Counted from the stretch's first letter, positions 1-9,466 are shown. The stretch: 64,000 nt of DNA from an uncultured Oleiphilus sp. (GCA_913020045.1 CAJWBE010000024.1:1-64000), one strand, 5' to 3'. Notes: generated by a model not told the origin, from the letters alone. Numbers and translations are program-made.

Positions 1-54
1 CACCAACTGTAGACACCCTGTATAGTTATATTCATCTATATGGAGGTGTCCATC

Positions 55-363
55 ATGGGACGCAAGAAAACCCAAGCGTATACCGAAGAGTTCCGTCGAG
101 AAGCAGTCAAACGATCGGAACAACCCGGCGTCACACAAGCTCAAGTGGCTAAAGAGTTAGGAATAAGTTCCCAACAAATAGCTAACTGGAAGCGTCAGTT
201 TACTCGTCTCTCAGACAAGCAGTTCAACACCGTAGAGGGTGTCGATTACTCGAAGAAAGAAAGCGAAGAGATGCGTCGACTAAAGCGTGAGAACAAGCGC
301 TTAGAAGAAGAGCTGGCTTTTCTAAAAAAGGCAGCTGCGTACTTCGCGAAAAACCAAGAGTGA
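55..363 (+). CDS. IS3-family transposase OrfA (HTH protein)
   Basis: This is the small first frame of the IS, about 102 residues. It has an N-terminal helix-turn-helix of the IS3/IS911 type (GRKKTQAYTEEFRREAV, then VAKELGISSQQIANWKRQF) and a C-terminal leucine-zipper-like helix (MRRLKRENKRLEEELAFLKK). An upstream in-frame ATG lies at 40, but a GGAGG at 42-46 sits 8 bases before the ATG at 55, so 55 is the better start. Slippery heptamer A-AAA-AAG at 324-330 lies in this frame near its end. A -1 slip there enters the orfB frame with no stop before it, giving the OrfAB fusion transposase typical of the family. OrfA alone normally acts as a DNA-binding regulator of transposition. Confidence 0.92.
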   Translation: MGRKKTQAYTEEFRREAVKRSEQPGVTQAQVAKELGISSQQIANWKRQFTRLSDKQFNTVEGVDYSKKESEEMRRLKRENKRLEEELAFLKKAAAYFAKNQE

Positions 364-1226
364 AGTACGCATTAATAGTGGAGTACGTCGGTTACTATCC
401 TGTTGCTTTAATGTGTCGCGTTTTGGGCGTTTCTAAGTCCGGTTATTACCGCTGGTTAGATCGTCCTGTTAGCGCCAGAGGCCAAAGACGCATCGATATG
501 GAAGAGCGTATTAAGTCGACCTATGAAGAGTTTGAAGCGGCTTATGGTGCGCCTAGACTAGCCAAAGAGCTTTCAGAGTTAGGGCACCTCTGTTCAGTGA
601 ACTATGTAGCTAAGCTGATGGCCGAGCAAGGTATCAAAGCGCGTAACGGAAAAGGCTTTCGATATTCCCGCCACAGCCTCACGATGCAGAACGTCTCTGA
701 CAACCTCTTATGGCGTGACTTTTTAGCGAGCAAACCTAATGAGAAGTGGACAACGGATATCACCTATATCTGGGTGAAAGATCAATGGCTGTATCTGGCC
801 ACCGTCATGGATTTATTTTCTCGTAAAATTGTTGGCTGGAGCCTAGATACATCGATGACAGAACGCTTGATCAAAGACGCCATGAAAATGGCTTTCAGCA
901 ATCGAAAGTCAGGGCCGGGATTGATTGTGCATTCTGATCGAGGAGTGCAGTATCGCGCGCAAAGTTATATCGATTACCTTACCTCAAACAACTGCCGAAT
1001 CAGCATGAGTCGAAAAGGTAACTGTTGGGACAATGCGCCAATGGAATCGTTCTTTAGTCGTCTGAAGGTTGAGTTGATTTATGCAAAGAACTATCGGACG
1101 ATTCAGGAAGCAAAATCGGGCGTATTTGCCTACATAGAAATATTTTACAACCGCAAGAGAAGGCATTCAGCGAATGACGGGATGAGTCCCGTCGCGTATG
1201 AAGAGAAAGCAGCAAATGCTGCATAA
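360..1226 (+). CDS. IS3-family transposase OrfB (DDE integrase core)
   Basis: This is the catalytic half of the transposase, 288 residues. It has an N-terminal HTH_21 region (YGAPRLAKEL) followed by an rve-type integrase core. The three catalytic acidic residues are visible: D in KWTTDITYIW, D in VHSDRGVQY, and E in NCWDNAPMESFFSRLK about 35 residues after the second D. A GTG at 360 overlaps the orfA stop by four bases, so the frame may be reached by re-initiation, but family practice and the A-AAA-AAG at 324-330 point to -1 frameshifting. The length is normal and no internal stop is seen. Confidence 0.93.
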   Translation: MKYALIVEYVGYYPVALMCRVLGVSKSGYYRWLDRPVSARGQRRIDMEERIKSTYEEFEAAYGAPRLAKELSELGHLCSVNYVAKLMAEQGIKARNGKGFRYSRHSLTMQNVSDNLLWRDFLASKPNEKWTTDITYIWVKDQWLYLATVMDLFSRKIVGWSLDTSMTERLIKDAMKMAFSNRKSGPGLIVHSDRGVQYRAQSYIDYLTSNNCRISMSRKGNCWDNAPMESFFSRLKVELIYAKNYRTIQEAKSGVFAYIEIFYNRKRRHSANDGMSPVAYEEKAANAA

Positions 1227-1375
1227 TCAGAGTGTCTACTTTTTGTGGGGAACACCATTCTTTTGAATGTAGTTTCTAAAGAGCCTGAAACCGAACTTAA
1301 AGCGCCTGCATCATAATAATGCTAACCAGCCAATCATGCAGAATGCCTTGGGTTGTAAGAATAATCTTGCCGTTA

Positions 1376-1393
1376 CGTACGTTTAGACGTACG
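1376..1393. promoter_or_regulatory. Palindromic operator upstream of the toxin-antitoxin pair
   Basis: CGTACGT-TTAG-ACGTACG is a perfect inverted repeat with 7-base arms and a 4-base spacer. It ends 27 bases before the antitoxin ATG and just before a TATATT (1395-1400) that could be a -10 element. The position and symmetry fit an operator for the antitoxin or toxin-antitoxin complex, which autoregulates such operons. Binding is inferred. Confidence 0.55.
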
Positions 1394-1420
1394 ATATATT
1401 TTCGATTTGGAGGAATAGTA

Positions 1421-1663
1421 ATGAATACTCTTACGGCAAGTGAAGCTAGGGCAAATTTGTACAGACTATTAGATCAAGCTTCAGAAACTCATCAGCCAAT
1501 AACTATTTCAGGTAAAAGAAATAGTGCTGTATTAGTTTCCAGTGAAGACTGGGAAGCAATTCAAGAAACCCTTTATCTTTTAACTGTTCCGGGCATGAGA
1601 GAAAGCCTTCAACAAGGAATGGAAGAGCCTATTGAAAACTGTTCTAAGGAGCTTGATTGGTGA
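1421..1663 (+). CDS. Antitoxin of the Phd/YefM family
   Basis: The protein has 80 residues and begins MNTLTASEARANLYRLLDQ, the usual N-terminus of YefM/Phd antitoxins (DNA-binding half), followed by a short acidic C-terminal tail that would bind the toxin. The start at 1421 is set by a GGAGG at 1409-1413. A longer frame opening at 1319 reads through the operator region and is not credible. The gene lies directly after the IS and overlaps the toxin gene, so the two are one operon. It should neutralise the downstream RNase and repress the promoter. Confidence 0.88.
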   Translation: MNTLTASEARANLYRLLDQASETHQPITISGKRNSAVLVSSEDWEAIQETLYLLTVPGMRESLQQGMEEPIENCSKELDW

Positions 1664-1923
1664 GTTGGGAGCTCGTATATACCAAGCAAGCTCAAAAAGA
1701 TGCAAAGAAACTCGCGTCCTCGGGTTTAAAGAGTAAAGCAAAGTATTTGCTAGAAATTATCGAAGAGAATCCTTTTCAGAACCCACCGCCATTGGAAAAA
1801 TTAATTGGTGATCTATCTGGTGCAGTTTCCCGACGTATCAATATTCAGCATCGGATTGTGTACCAAGTTTTTGAAGACCAAAAAGTCATAAAAGTTCTGC
1901 GTATGTGGACACATTATGAATAA
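1660..1923 (+). CDS. Toxin of the YoeB/Txe family (ribosome-dependent mRNA endonuclease)
   Basis: The protein has about 87 residues. The RelE-fold signature of YoeB is clear: PPPLEKLIGDLSGAVSRRINIQHRIVYQV, then a C-terminal WTHYE, where YoeB proteins end in a functional His-Tyr pair. The GTG at 1660 overlaps the antitoxin stop (GTGA) and has AAGGAG at 1646-1651 eight bases upstream. A TTG at 1657 is the alternative start. Known YoeB toxins cleave mRNA in the ribosomal A site at translation start. The Arg and His residues expected for catalysis are present, so the toxin looks functional. Confidence 0.88.
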   Translation: MSWELVYTKQAQKDAKKLASSGLKSKAKYLLEIIEENPFQNPPPLEKLIGDLSGAVSRRINIQHRIVYQVFEDQKVIKVLRMWTHYE

Positions 1924-2126
1924 TGGCAAAATTGTTCAGCTAACAAAGCGGTTCAAACTGTAGAAAATCACAGACGTATTCTGGTTATCCGCAATTAACC
2001 AATAAACAAACTAAAAATGACATGCTTACGTGAACTTTCGAAAGTTTTCGTTCTACGCACGTAGGGACGCGACGTTAAATAGGCTGAGGCTTTTCAATAG
2101 TCTCGCTATGCCTCGAGGAACTCTAA

Positions 2127-2708
2127 TTGAATAAGTCTAAAACACTAGTAGTACTAGGGCACCCTGATAGTGATAGCTACTCTGGTCATCTTGCTCGCGG
2201 ATATGTGGCGGCCGCTCAAAACTCTGGCAAGCAAGTCAGGTTCGTAGAGCTAGGCAAAGCGGAATTCGATCCCGTGTTGCGGCATGGCTATAAGAAACGC
2301 CAAGAGCACGAACCTGATTTGGCGTACTTTCGAGATAGCATCGAATGGGCTGAGCATATCGCTTTTTTCTATCCGGTTTGGTGGGGAGCAATGCCTGCGA
2401 TATTGAAGGGGGCTCTAGATCGGGTGCTATTACCGGGCTTCGCTTTCAAGTATCGAGAGAACTCACCGCTTTGGGATCGTTTGCTTACCGGTAGGAGTGC
2501 CCACCTATTTATTACTATGGACACCCCTCCTTGGTACTACCGCATCGTTTATAGGATGCCCGGCCATAACCAAATGAAACGTACCATTCTTGAATTTTGC
2601 GGTATTAAGCCGGTGAAGATTACCTCATTCGGCCCCGTTCGTTACGCGAAGCCGGAGAAAAAGGCTAAATGGGAGAGCGCAGTAAGACGATATGGCGGAG
2701 AAAATTAG
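2127..2708 (+). CDS. Flavodoxin-fold NAD(P)H:quinone oxidoreductase family protein
   Basis: This 193-residue protein resembles the KefF/MdaB/NQO1-like family. It starts with a beta strand and phosphate-binding loop (LVVLGHPDSDSYSGHLARGY). It continues with the family motif FFYPVWWGAMPAILKGALDRVLLPGFAF, which binds the flavin ring and phosphate, and the LLTGRSAHLFITMDTP strand. Such enzymes use NAD(P)H and FMN or FAD to reduce quinones by two electrons. The start is TTG at 2127 with GAGGA at 2115-2119. The gene stands alone between the toxin-antitoxin pair and fdxA, so its substrate cannot be inferred from context. Confidence 0.85.
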   Translation: MNKSKTLVVLGHPDSDSYSGHLARGYVAAAQNSGKQVRFVELGKAEFDPVLRHGYKKRQEHEPDLAYFRDSIEWAEHIAFFYPVWWGAMPAILKGALDRVLLPGFAFKYRENSPLWDRLLTGRSAHLFITMDTPPWYYRIVYRMPGHNQMKRTILEFCGIKPVKITSFGPVRYAKPEKKAKWESAVRRYGGEN

Positions 2709-2816
2709 CATCGGCATTGCCCTTCATGAAAATAATGCGGTGCTTAATTCTTACTAAGTTATCAATTAAAAAGTGGGTAGTTCAAATAAGAGGGGGTTAG
2801 GCGAAAACTAAGCCAT

Positions 2817-2840
2817 AAAAAAAGCCCCATTCGGAGCTTT
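2817..2840 (-). terminator. Rho-independent terminator of fdxA
   Basis: Read on the minus strand, an 8-bp stem (AAAGCTCC-GAAT-GGGGCTTT, with one G-U pair) is followed by a run of T. It lies 17 bases after the fdxA stop. Confidence 0.8.
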
Positions 2841-2857
2841 TGTATCGACAGTCGGAG

Positions 2858-3181
2858 CTAGCGTTCTAGTAGGCCAGCCTTATCAGGCTTTCCATCCCAG
2901 TCTTTCGCGTCTGCTGGCGGATCCTTCTGCTCAGTAATATTTGGCCACGTTTGGCAAAGGTCTGCATTCACCTCAATAAACTTCACCTGATCTGCCGGAA
3001 GTTCATCCTCCGAGAAGATAGCGTTAGCCGGACATTCAGGCTCACATAGTGCGCAGTCGATGCACTCGTCAGGATCAATCACCAAAAAGTTAGGGCCTTC
3101 GTAGAAGCAATCTACAGGGCAAACCTCAACACAGTCAGTGTATTTACATTTAATGCAGTTTTCGGTAACAACGAAAGTCAT
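2858..3181 (-). CDS. fdxA: 7Fe ferredoxin FdxA (3Fe-4S / 4Fe-4S)
   Basis: This 107-residue ferredoxin has the Azotobacter/Pseudomonas FdxA pattern. [23 protein letters not shown] holds the cysteines for the 3Fe-4S cluster. [17 protein letters not shown] holds those for the 4Fe-4S cluster. A C-terminal extension (about residues 60-107) ending GLLER is typical of the family. It is a soluble cytoplasmic electron carrier. It lies next to mutS on the same strand, as in Pseudomonas, and is transcribed from its own upstream region (149 bp) into the terminator at 2817-2840. Confidence 0.95.
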   Translation of the reverse strand: MTFVVTENCIKCKYTDCVEVCPVDCFYEGPNFLVIDPDECIDCALCEPECPANAIFSEDELPADQVKFIEVNADLCQTWPNITEQKDPPADAKDWDGKPDKAGLLER

Positions 3182-3330
3182 AATGCGTTCCCAGGGGGTT
3201 GGTCTCTAATCTCAGGAATCTTTATAAAGTTCCTTTGCAATTGGCGGCGTATTCTACGGCGATGTGGCGACCTGATCAAGCACTAAGGCGAGCCGGAATA
3301 AAGTGTCTCTAAATCAAGTGGTCACCCTGT

Positions 3331-5961
3331 TTAATGGATCAGCTCTTTAAGCTCATATAGCAAGTCGAGTGCCTGTTTTGGCGATAGCTCATCGAGCGCC
3401 AATGCAGCTAAGCTCCTTTCAACCTCGGACGATTGTACGGCAAACAAATCTGATTGATGAGCGGTGCTTTCTGACGGTGTTGCTGCGGGCGCCTGACCCA
3501 GAATTTGTGGCTGTGCTATGTCTTCGTCTGCGTGGTTTTCGAGCTCGTTAAGTCGTGTTTTTGCCGATGCAATGACAGGCTCCGGAACGCCGGCAAGTTT
3601 AGCGACCTGTAAGCCATAACTTTGACTGGCCGGGCCGTCTTTAACATGATGTAGGAAGATAATACTGTCCTCATGCTCTGTCGCCGTCAGGTGGACATTA
3701 ACCGTGTTTGCGATCAACTCAGGAAGCTGAGTCATTTCAAAATAGTGCGTGGCAAACAAAGTAAACGCCTGAATACTTTCAGCCAAATATTGTGCGGCGG
3801 ACCAAGCGAGGGATAAACCATCAAAGGTGCTTGTACCGCGTCCCACCTCGTCCATCAGCACAAGACTTTGATGGGTGGCGTTGTTAAGGATATTGGCGGT
3901 TTCGGTCATTTCGACCATAAATGTAGAGCGGCCGCCGGCCGTATCGTCAGAGCTGCCCATTCGCGTAAATATTTGATCGATATCTCCAATTCTTGCATGC
4001 GATGCCGGCACAAAGCTGCCCGTTGCTGCGAGTATTGTGATCAAGGCCACTTGGCGCATATAGGTCGACTTACCCCCCATATTTGGCCCCGTAATAATCA
4101 ACATCTTTCGCTGGTCGCCTAGCGATAGATCATTGGGCACAAAGGGTTCGTCAAGCAGTGCCTCGACGACAGGGTGACGACCGCCTTCAATGTAGATACC
4201 ATCGGCATCGCTTAGCTCAGGACAAACTAAATCCAGGCTTTGCGCACGCTCTGCAAAATTCACCAAGGCATCCAACTCTGACAGCGCGGATGCGCTGAGC
4301 TGCAATGCCATCAGTTGTTCGTTTAACGTGTCTATTAACCCTTCGTAAAGTGCTTTTTCACGACTCAATGCGCGGCTCTTGCTACTGAGCGCCTTATCTT
4401 CGAAGACCTTCAGCTCTGGCGTAATAAAGCGCTCTGCATTCTTAAGTGTTTGACGGCGGATATACTCGGTTGGAGCGCTGCTGGATTGCGCCTTGCTTAT
4501 CTCAATGTAGTAGCCATGAACGCGGTTATAACCGACCTTTAAGCTAGATAAGCCAGTGCGCTCACGCTCTGCGTTTTCTAGGTCGATAAGGAACTGTCCG
4601 GCATTTTGACTCAGCCCTTTTAGCTCATCTAGCTCAGGGTCGTAGCCTTCTTTGATCACGCCGCCATCGCGAATAACGACCGGCGGATTCTCTACAATTG
4701 CCTTGTCCAAGAGCGCCGTAAGTCCGGGGAATTCACTAATATTAATGGCGAGTTGTTCTAGGTGCTTACTCTTAATGTTCTTCAGTAAAGACTGTGCAGC
4801 GGGTAATTGAATGAGACTATCACGGAGTCTAGAGAGATCCCTCGGCCGAGCGGATTTGAGCGCTACACGTGCCAATATGCGCTCAACGTCGCCGATATGT
4901 TTGAGAACTGTCTTAAACTCGTCGTAACGATAGTTTTCAACTAGGCACGCCACAGAACTTTGACGCTGTTTGATGGTTTGATGGTCGCGAATCGGTTGAT
5001 TTAACCAACGACGTAAAAAACGACTACCCATGGCGGTCGCGCAATGGTCCATTATCCACGCCAAGGTGTATTCATGGTCGCCGGCATAGTTTGTGTCGAT
5101 TTCAAGATTCTTGCGAGTGGCGGCGTCCATGAGTATCGCGCCGCTTCTGCTTTCTTTGGTTAGTCGAGATACGTGGGGGAGTTCGTTGCGCTGCGTATCT
5201 CTTGCATATTGTAGCAAACAGCCCGCTGCCGAAATGCCTAGGTGCGCCGCTTCACAGCCAAACCCGCTGAGGTCTCTTGTCTTAAAGTGTGAGCACAGCA
5301 ACCGTTCGGCACTGTCCCGATCGAATAACCAAGGGCCCTGACGCCGAACTCCATTGTTCATGCCTAGTTCGTTTTCGTAAGGGAAGTCTTCACTAATTAA
5401 CAGTTCGGCAGGCTTTAATCGCTGCAACTCACTTTGTGTATCGCAAAGGCTCTCTGTCTCACACACGCTGAATCGACCGGAGCTTAAGTCCAACCAAGCC
5501 ATGCCAAAGCGTCCATCGGGGTCATGGTAAAGTGCGCACAGTAGGGTGTCTCGCCGCTCCTCAAGAAACGCTTCGTCGGTTAAGGTACCCGGCGTCACGA
5601 TGCGAACCACTTTCCGTTCAACAGGTCCTTTGCTTGTCGCGGGGTCGCCAATTTGTTCAGCGACTGCGACAGAGATTCCCGCCTTAACAAGACGAGCGAT
5701 ATAGTTCTCCGCGGCATGATAGGGAACGCCTGCCATTGGGATCGGCTCGCCGCCCGACTTTCCGCGTGCGGTGAGCGTAATGTCTAACAATCGAGCAGCT
5801 GTTTTTGCATCATCGTAAAACACCTCATAAAAATCGCCCATTCGATAGAACACAAGTTCATTTGGGTGATCTTTTTTGATGCCAAAATACTGGGTCATCA
5901 TCGGCGTATGCTGGCTAGCGGAGGTTTGTTTTTTGGTAGGCGTAGACGTAGCTGAGGACAT
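3331..5961 (-). CDS. mutS: DNA mismatch repair protein MutS
   Basis: This is a full-length MutS of 876 residues. Domain I carries the mismatch-reading GDFYE motif (F44-Y45-E46). The C-terminal ATPase has the Walker [10 protein letters not shown] at about 625-633, Walker [14 protein letters not shown] around D704, and the ATHYFEM switch. The tail ends in the region that mediates tetramer formation and clamp contacts. MutS recognises base mismatches and small loops and recruits MutL. No strong Shine-Dalgarno sequence precedes the ATG at 5961. The start is supported by alignment with the usual N-terminus ([16 protein letters not shown]). Confidence 0.97.
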   Translation of the reverse strand: MSSATSTPTKKQTSASQHTPMMTQYFGIKKDHPNELVFYRMGDFYEVFYDDAKTAARLLDITLTARGKSGGEPIPMAGVPYHAAENYIARLVKAGISVAVAEQIGDPATSKGPVERKVVRIVTPGTLTDEAFLEERRDTLLCALYHDPDGRFGMAWLDLSSGRFSVCETESLCDTQSELQRLKPAELLISEDFPYENELGMNNGVRRQGPWLFDRDSAERLLCSHFKTRDLSGFGCEAAHLGISAAGCLLQYARDTQRNELPHVSRLTKESRSGAILMDAATRKNLEIDTNYAGDHEYTLAWIMDHCATAMGSRFLRRWLNQPIRDHQTIKQRQSSVACLVENYRYDEFKTVLKHIGDVERILARVALKSARPRDLSRLRDSLIQLPAAQSLLKNIKSKHLEQLAINISEFPGLTALLDKAIVENPPVVIRDGGVIKEGYDPELDELKGLSQNAGQFLIDLENAERERTGLSSLKVGYNRVHGYYIEISKAQSSSAPTEYIRRQTLKNAERFITPELKVFEDKALSSKSRALSREKALYEGLIDTLNEQLMALQLSASALSELDALVNFAERAQSLDLVCPELSDADGIYIEGGRHPVVEALLDEPFVPNDLSLGDQRKMLIITGPNMGGKSTYMRQVALITILAATGSFVPASHARIGDIDQIFTRMGSSDDTAGGRSTFMVEMTETANILNNATHQSLVLMDEVGRGTSTFDGLSLAWSAAQYLAESIQAFTLFATHYFEMTQLPELIANTVNVHLTATEHEDSIIFLHHVKDGPASQSYGLQVAKLAGVPEPVIASAKTRLNELENHADEDIAQPQILGQAPAATPSESTAHQSDLFAVQSSEVERSLAALALDELSPKQALDLLYELKELIH

Positions 5962-6118
5962 AGATAATTTGTTGTTCGAGCGGTGTAAGGATTAGTGTAA
6001 ATACGCAACGGGCGTGGAGCACAAATTCTAACAGAAATACGCGGGTTTCCTAGCAACATTCGACATCTTGGTATGCATAATCTGTCAGTGCTGCCGGAAG
6101 ACAGTATTCGTCGTTAAA

Positions 6119-6147
6119 TTCGACTAAAATCAATGTCTTGCTACACT
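6119..6147 (+). promoter_or_regulatory. Candidate sigma-70 promoter for the HDOD-GAF gene
   Basis: TTCGAC (6119-6124) and TACACT (6142-6147) are separated by 17 bases and lie about 50 bases before the start codon of the next gene. This is a consensus match by eye only. Confidence 0.4.
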
Positions 6148-6193
6148 AAGTAAAACAATAGTCTGTAATAACAAATAGAGATGTGAGGGATTA

Positions 6194-7660
6194 ATGAAAG
6201 GCTTGAATGGCTGGCTTCGGCAGTTAGAAGGTAATCAGTCAGCAGTGCTTGCGACGTTACTCAAAGAATTGGAGAGTTTAACGACGTCGGAGAAAAGCTC
6301 CGGAGTAGAAGTCGGGCAGGTTATTTTAAAGGATGCAAACCTAACGTCGAACATTATACGTGTCGGCAATTCGGTTATGTTCAACACAAGCAATATCCCT
6401 GTTACGACAGTAAGCCGCGCTATTCTTAATATCGGTTTTGAACAACTTCGGTCGATTTGTATTTCAATTAAAGTACTCGAGAACGTGCTTAACGATAACC
6501 CCTCAGACATGTTGATTTCTCGTCTCGCGACAACGCTTCATGCGGCAGCACAGGCTCGGGAGTTAGTCAGCCATAAAACACACTCCGTTCAAGAAGAAGT
6601 TTACGTCGCGAGTTTGTTATCGAACCTAACAGAACTACTGATACTCGCTTCAGTGGAAGGTGAAGCGAAAGATTTCACGGCAGGCATTAGCTCGGTCACC
6701 CCGAAGGATGAAAAAAACTCGATCGCGGAAAAAACGCTTGGGGTCAGTTTGACTCGTCTATCCAAAACGCTAATGAAACGGTGGCGGATTGAGGGAATGG
6801 TGCATGATGTGCTGCAAGACCTGAGTGAAAAGAATGAGCTTATCGAGGCGATAGATCTTGGTACTGAGCTAGCGCGTACAGCGTTGTTCGGGTGGGATTC
6901 GCCGGAGTTTAAGAAAACTATAGAGCGGGCCGCGGACTTTAAAAAGAAAGAACCCAAAGATATTAAAGCAAGCATCAAGCTCGTGGCGGAGCAGGCTGAA
7001 GAGTCTGTTAGTCAGTACGGCAATGTTGCGCTATCAGGAAAGATCGTCAAGGGAGAAGTGGTAGACGCCAAGGATTCGCCAGAGAGTAGCGCGAAGAAGC
7101 CAGAAAAAACAGCCGAGAAAAAGCCCTTGCTTAAGCCTGAACCCGCCTTTCAGTTAAAGGCTTTGCAAGAACTGACGATGATGATGTCGGGAGATTTTAA
7201 TATTAATCGTGTTTTTAAGACGATCTTGCTTGGGTTGAACAAGGGCGTCGGTCTAGAGCGATGCACGTTGGCCTTCTTTGATAGCACTCACCTCAAACTT
7301 GCCTCTAAATACTCGCAAGGCGAAGGCACTCAGCACTGGCTGGAATCCTTTGTGCTTAGTTACACAAAAAGCGAAACAGGTTTTTTGTATCAGTTATTTA
7401 AACAGAACCAAACCATTTGGGTCGGTAGTGACGAATTTAAAGCCTATGTTACGCACTTACCTAACGAGTACAAAGCGATAACCGGAGCAAGCGACTTTTT
7501 TATTGCCCCGCTCAGCACAGAAGGTCGGCGCATTGGTGTGATCTATGCCGACATGGGCGTGAGTCAGCGCGCTTTGACGCCTGATCTATTTGATGGCTAT
7601 AAAATGTTTATTCAACAAGCGAGAATGGCGCTAACTGTTTTAGCCAGTAAGAGTAAATAG
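6194..7660 (+). CDS. HDOD domain protein with C-terminal GAF domain
   Basis: The protein has 488 residues. Residues about 15-230 form an HDOD domain (VGQVILKDANLTSNIIRVGNS, then TVSRAILNIGFEQLRSICIS). This is a degenerate HD-fold output module lacking the catalytic His-Asp pair. A lysine/glutamate-rich linker at about 280-315 leads to a C-terminal GAF domain (about 325-485; LERCTLAFFDS and IAPLSTEGRRIGVIYADMG). HDOD proteins act in signalling pathways that govern motility, biofilm or stress rather than as hydrolases; a GAF domain would supply a ligand or partner input. GAGGGA lies just before the ATG. The gene stands alone, convergent with mltD. Partner and ligand are unknown. Confidence 0.85.
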   Translation: MKGLNGWLRQLEGNQSAVLATLLKELESLTTSEKSSGVEVGQVILKDANLTSNIIRVGNSVMFNTSNIPVTTVSRAILNIGFEQLRSICISIKVLENVLNDNPSDMLISRLATTLHAAAQARELVSHKTHSVQEEVYVASLLSNLTELLILASVEGEAKDFTAGISSVTPKDEKNSIAEKTLGVSLTRLSKTLMKRWRIEGMVHDVLQDLSEKNELIEAIDLGTELARTALFGWDSPEFKKTIERAADFKKKEPKDIKASIKLVAEQAEESVSQYGNVALSGKIVKGEVVDAKDSPESSAKKPEKTAEKKPLLKPEPAFQLKALQELTMMMSGDFNINRVFKTILLGLNKGVGLERCTLAFFDSTHLKLASKYSQGEGTQHWLESFVLSYTKSETGFLYQLFKQNQTIWVGSDEFKAYVTHLPNEYKAITGASDFFIAPLSTEGRRIGVIYADMGVSQRALTPDLFDGYKMFIQQARMALTVLASKSK

Positions 7661-7690
7661 GAAAAGGCGCCACTGTGTCACGCCCACTTG

Positions 7691-9466
7691 TTAACTGTGC
7701 GTGATATCCACATAGATCGTTAGTTTTTGGCCCGGCTGAAGGTACTTTTTACGATCCAGTTTGTTCCACGAAACCAACTGTTTGACGCTGACGCCGAACT
7801 TGCTCGCAATTCTAGCGAGCGAGTCACCACGCCTTACGCGATATCCTACTCGCTTGATCATTTCGCGTTCTGGCCGCAACGAGGGCAGGGATTCCGTCGC
7901 TTTAGCCCCACCTTTCTTAGAGTAGATTAATAGCTTTTTACCGGGTTTCAATACATCAGTGGGTGCCATGCCATTCCATTTGGCAAGGCTTCGCACGCCA
8001 ACTTTATGATCTCGAGACAGGTCCCATATCGTATCGCCCGGCCTTACGGTGTATGTTAATTTCTGGGTACCTTTAGGGGCTTTTAGTTTGCTCTGCTTTG
8101 AACTCAGCCGGTTCTGAGAACTCAAGTCGTAGTAGCTTTTTCCCTTCGAAGCGATAGGTATCAACAGTTTTTGCTTAACCTTTATCTTGTTAGTGCGCAG
8201 TCTATTCACTTGCTGAATGAGTGCAGGAGTCGTGTGAAACTTACGCGCAATTTTGATCAGAGAGTCGCCGCGCTTAACGCTGTAACGATTCCACGTTAAA
8301 CGCTCGTTTTTGGGCAGCGCAGCCAACCCTTGTTTAAATAACTCTGCCTGTGCAATGGGGATGAGTAATCTGTGAGGCCCCTTTGGATCCGTCGCCCATT
8401 GGTTAAATCCGGGATTAAAACGATACAGCTCTTCAATATCGATTTCTGCCAGCCTAGCCGCCTGAGCAAGGTCTAACTGTGAATCAAGCGCAACCACTTC
8501 AAATGTGGGTTTATCTTCTATCACAGGTAATACAATGTTGTATTTTTCAGGGTTCGCCACGAGTTTCGCAATCGCGATCAGCTTCGGAACATAGGCTCTG
8601 GTTTCTCTCGGGAGCTTAAGTGACCAAAAATCTACTGGCTTTCCAAGCTTTTTGTTCTTTCGTATTGCCTTACTAACACGACCAGAACCACTATTGTAAG
8701 AGGCGAGCGCGTAAAGCCAGTTGCCGTCGAAGCGGCGTGACAAATAGCTCATATAGTCGATGGCAGCTTGCGTTGATGCCAGCACATCACGACGTCCGTC
8801 GTACCACCAATTTTGGTGTAAGCCATACATTTTTCCGGTGCCTGGTATAAATTGCCAAAGCCCAGAGGCTCGCCCATGGCTATAGGCAAAAGGATCAAAC
8901 GCACTCTCGACAACCGGCAACAAGGCAAGTTCAAGTGGCAGATTATGGTCTTCAATCGCTACCACCATATGGTGCAAGTAACGGCGCGCGCGCTTAAAGG
9001 TTCTTTCTATATAGCGCGGGTTGCGGACGTACCAGTTCAGTTGGGATTCAATACGTGGGTTATCGAGGGTCAGGTCAAGCTTAAAGCCTTTTCGTAAGCG
9101 ATCCCATAAGTCGGGCGCCCTTGTGACAACCTCGTCTGGCGAGCTGGCTAAGGGGAGTGAGATGTTCGTTAGCAATGGAGATGGCGACTGGTTTGAAGGC
9201 TGGGTCAAGCCATTAACTTGTTTAGCTAACTGAAGAGCAGGGAGCGGTTGTGAAACTGTTGAGATTGACGCTGGCAGACACAGAGTAGGGCTTAAATGGT
9301 AGAGGTTGGACGTATCGCCTGACGCACTAACGGCCGTTTCTGAGGTTCCATTTTCTTCTTGGGCGCTGGCGCTATCGGGTTCGTTGCCCACGTACTGATG
9401 CAAAGACATGCATCCTGCAATGAAGGACAAAAACAAAACAAATAAAAGGCATCGAATAATGATCAA
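7691..9466 (-). CDS. mltD: Membrane-bound lytic murein transglycosylase D with three LysM domains
   Basis: This 591-residue lipoprotein has an N-terminal signal ending in a lipobox (FIAGC, C19), so it should be anchored in the outer membrane. The SLT domain lies at about 145-290, with the catalytic Glu at E187 (LPVVESAFDP) and the family motifs ASGLWQFIPGTG and ALASYNSGSGRV. Three LysM repeats follow at about 395-438, 470-514 and 543-587 (YSVKRGDSL, YTVRPGDTI, YRVRRGDSL). The enzyme cleaves glycan strands of peptidoglycan to 1,6-anhydromuropeptides, and the LysM repeats hold it on the wall. It sits beside gloB on the same strand, the order found in Pseudomonas. Confidence 0.95.
   Translation of the reverse strand: MIIIRCLLFVLFLSFIAGCMSLHQYVGNEPDSASAQEENGTSETAVSASGDTSNLYHLSPTLCLPASISTVSQPLPALQLAKQVNGLTQPSNQSPSPLLTNISLPLASSPDEVVTRAPDLWDRLRKGFKLDLTLDNPRIESQLNWYVRNPRYIERTFKRARRYLHHMVVAIEDHNLPLELALLPVVESAFDPFAYSHGRASGLWQFIPGTGKMYGLHQNWWYDGRRDVLASTQAAIDYMSYLSRRFDGNWLYALASYNSGSGRVSKAIRKNKKLGKPVDFWSLKLPRETRAYVPKLIAIAKLVANPEKYNIVLPVIEDKPTFEVVALDSQLDLAQAARLAEIDIEELYRFNPGFNQWATDPKGPHRLLIPIAQAELFKQGLAALPKNERLTWNRYSVKRGDSLIKIARKFHTTPALIQQVNRLRTNKIKVKQKLLIPIASKGKSYYDLSSQNRLSSKQSKLKAPKGTQKLTYTVRPGDTIWDLSRDHKVGVRSLAKWNGMAPTDVLKPGKKLLIYSKKGGAKATESLPSLRPEREMIKRVGYRVRRGDSLARIASKFGVSVKQLVSWNKLDRKKYLQPGQKLTIYVDITHS

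Larger units (their letters stand above)
1..1257 (+). mobile_element. IS3-family insertion sequence, left tip outside the window
   Basis: The element carries the two overlapping transposase frames of an IS3-family IS. The right end is an inverted repeat at 1231-1257. Its reverse complement, from its 11th base on, matches window positions 1-17 in 13 of 17 bases, with a GTAGACAC core. The left repeat therefore starts about 10 bases before the window. The target duplication cannot be checked because the left flank is missing. Both frames are intact, so the element is probably active or recently active. Confidence 0.85.

Noticed and set aside
2033-2046. AACTTTCGAAAGTT, a 14-bp palindrome before the quinone reductase gene.
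   Set aside because: It is exact but short, lies 80 bases from the start codon without a nearby promoter match, and may be chance in AT-rich sequence.
1930-2080. Possible integron attC site after the toxin gene (CTAACAAAGCG... with a GTTAAAT at the far end), tempting because toxin-antitoxin cassettes are common in integrons.
   Set aside because: The left half resembles an attC core, but the right half does not pair with it (the CAGTTTGAACC-type complement is missing), no second site flanks the pair and no integrase is present.
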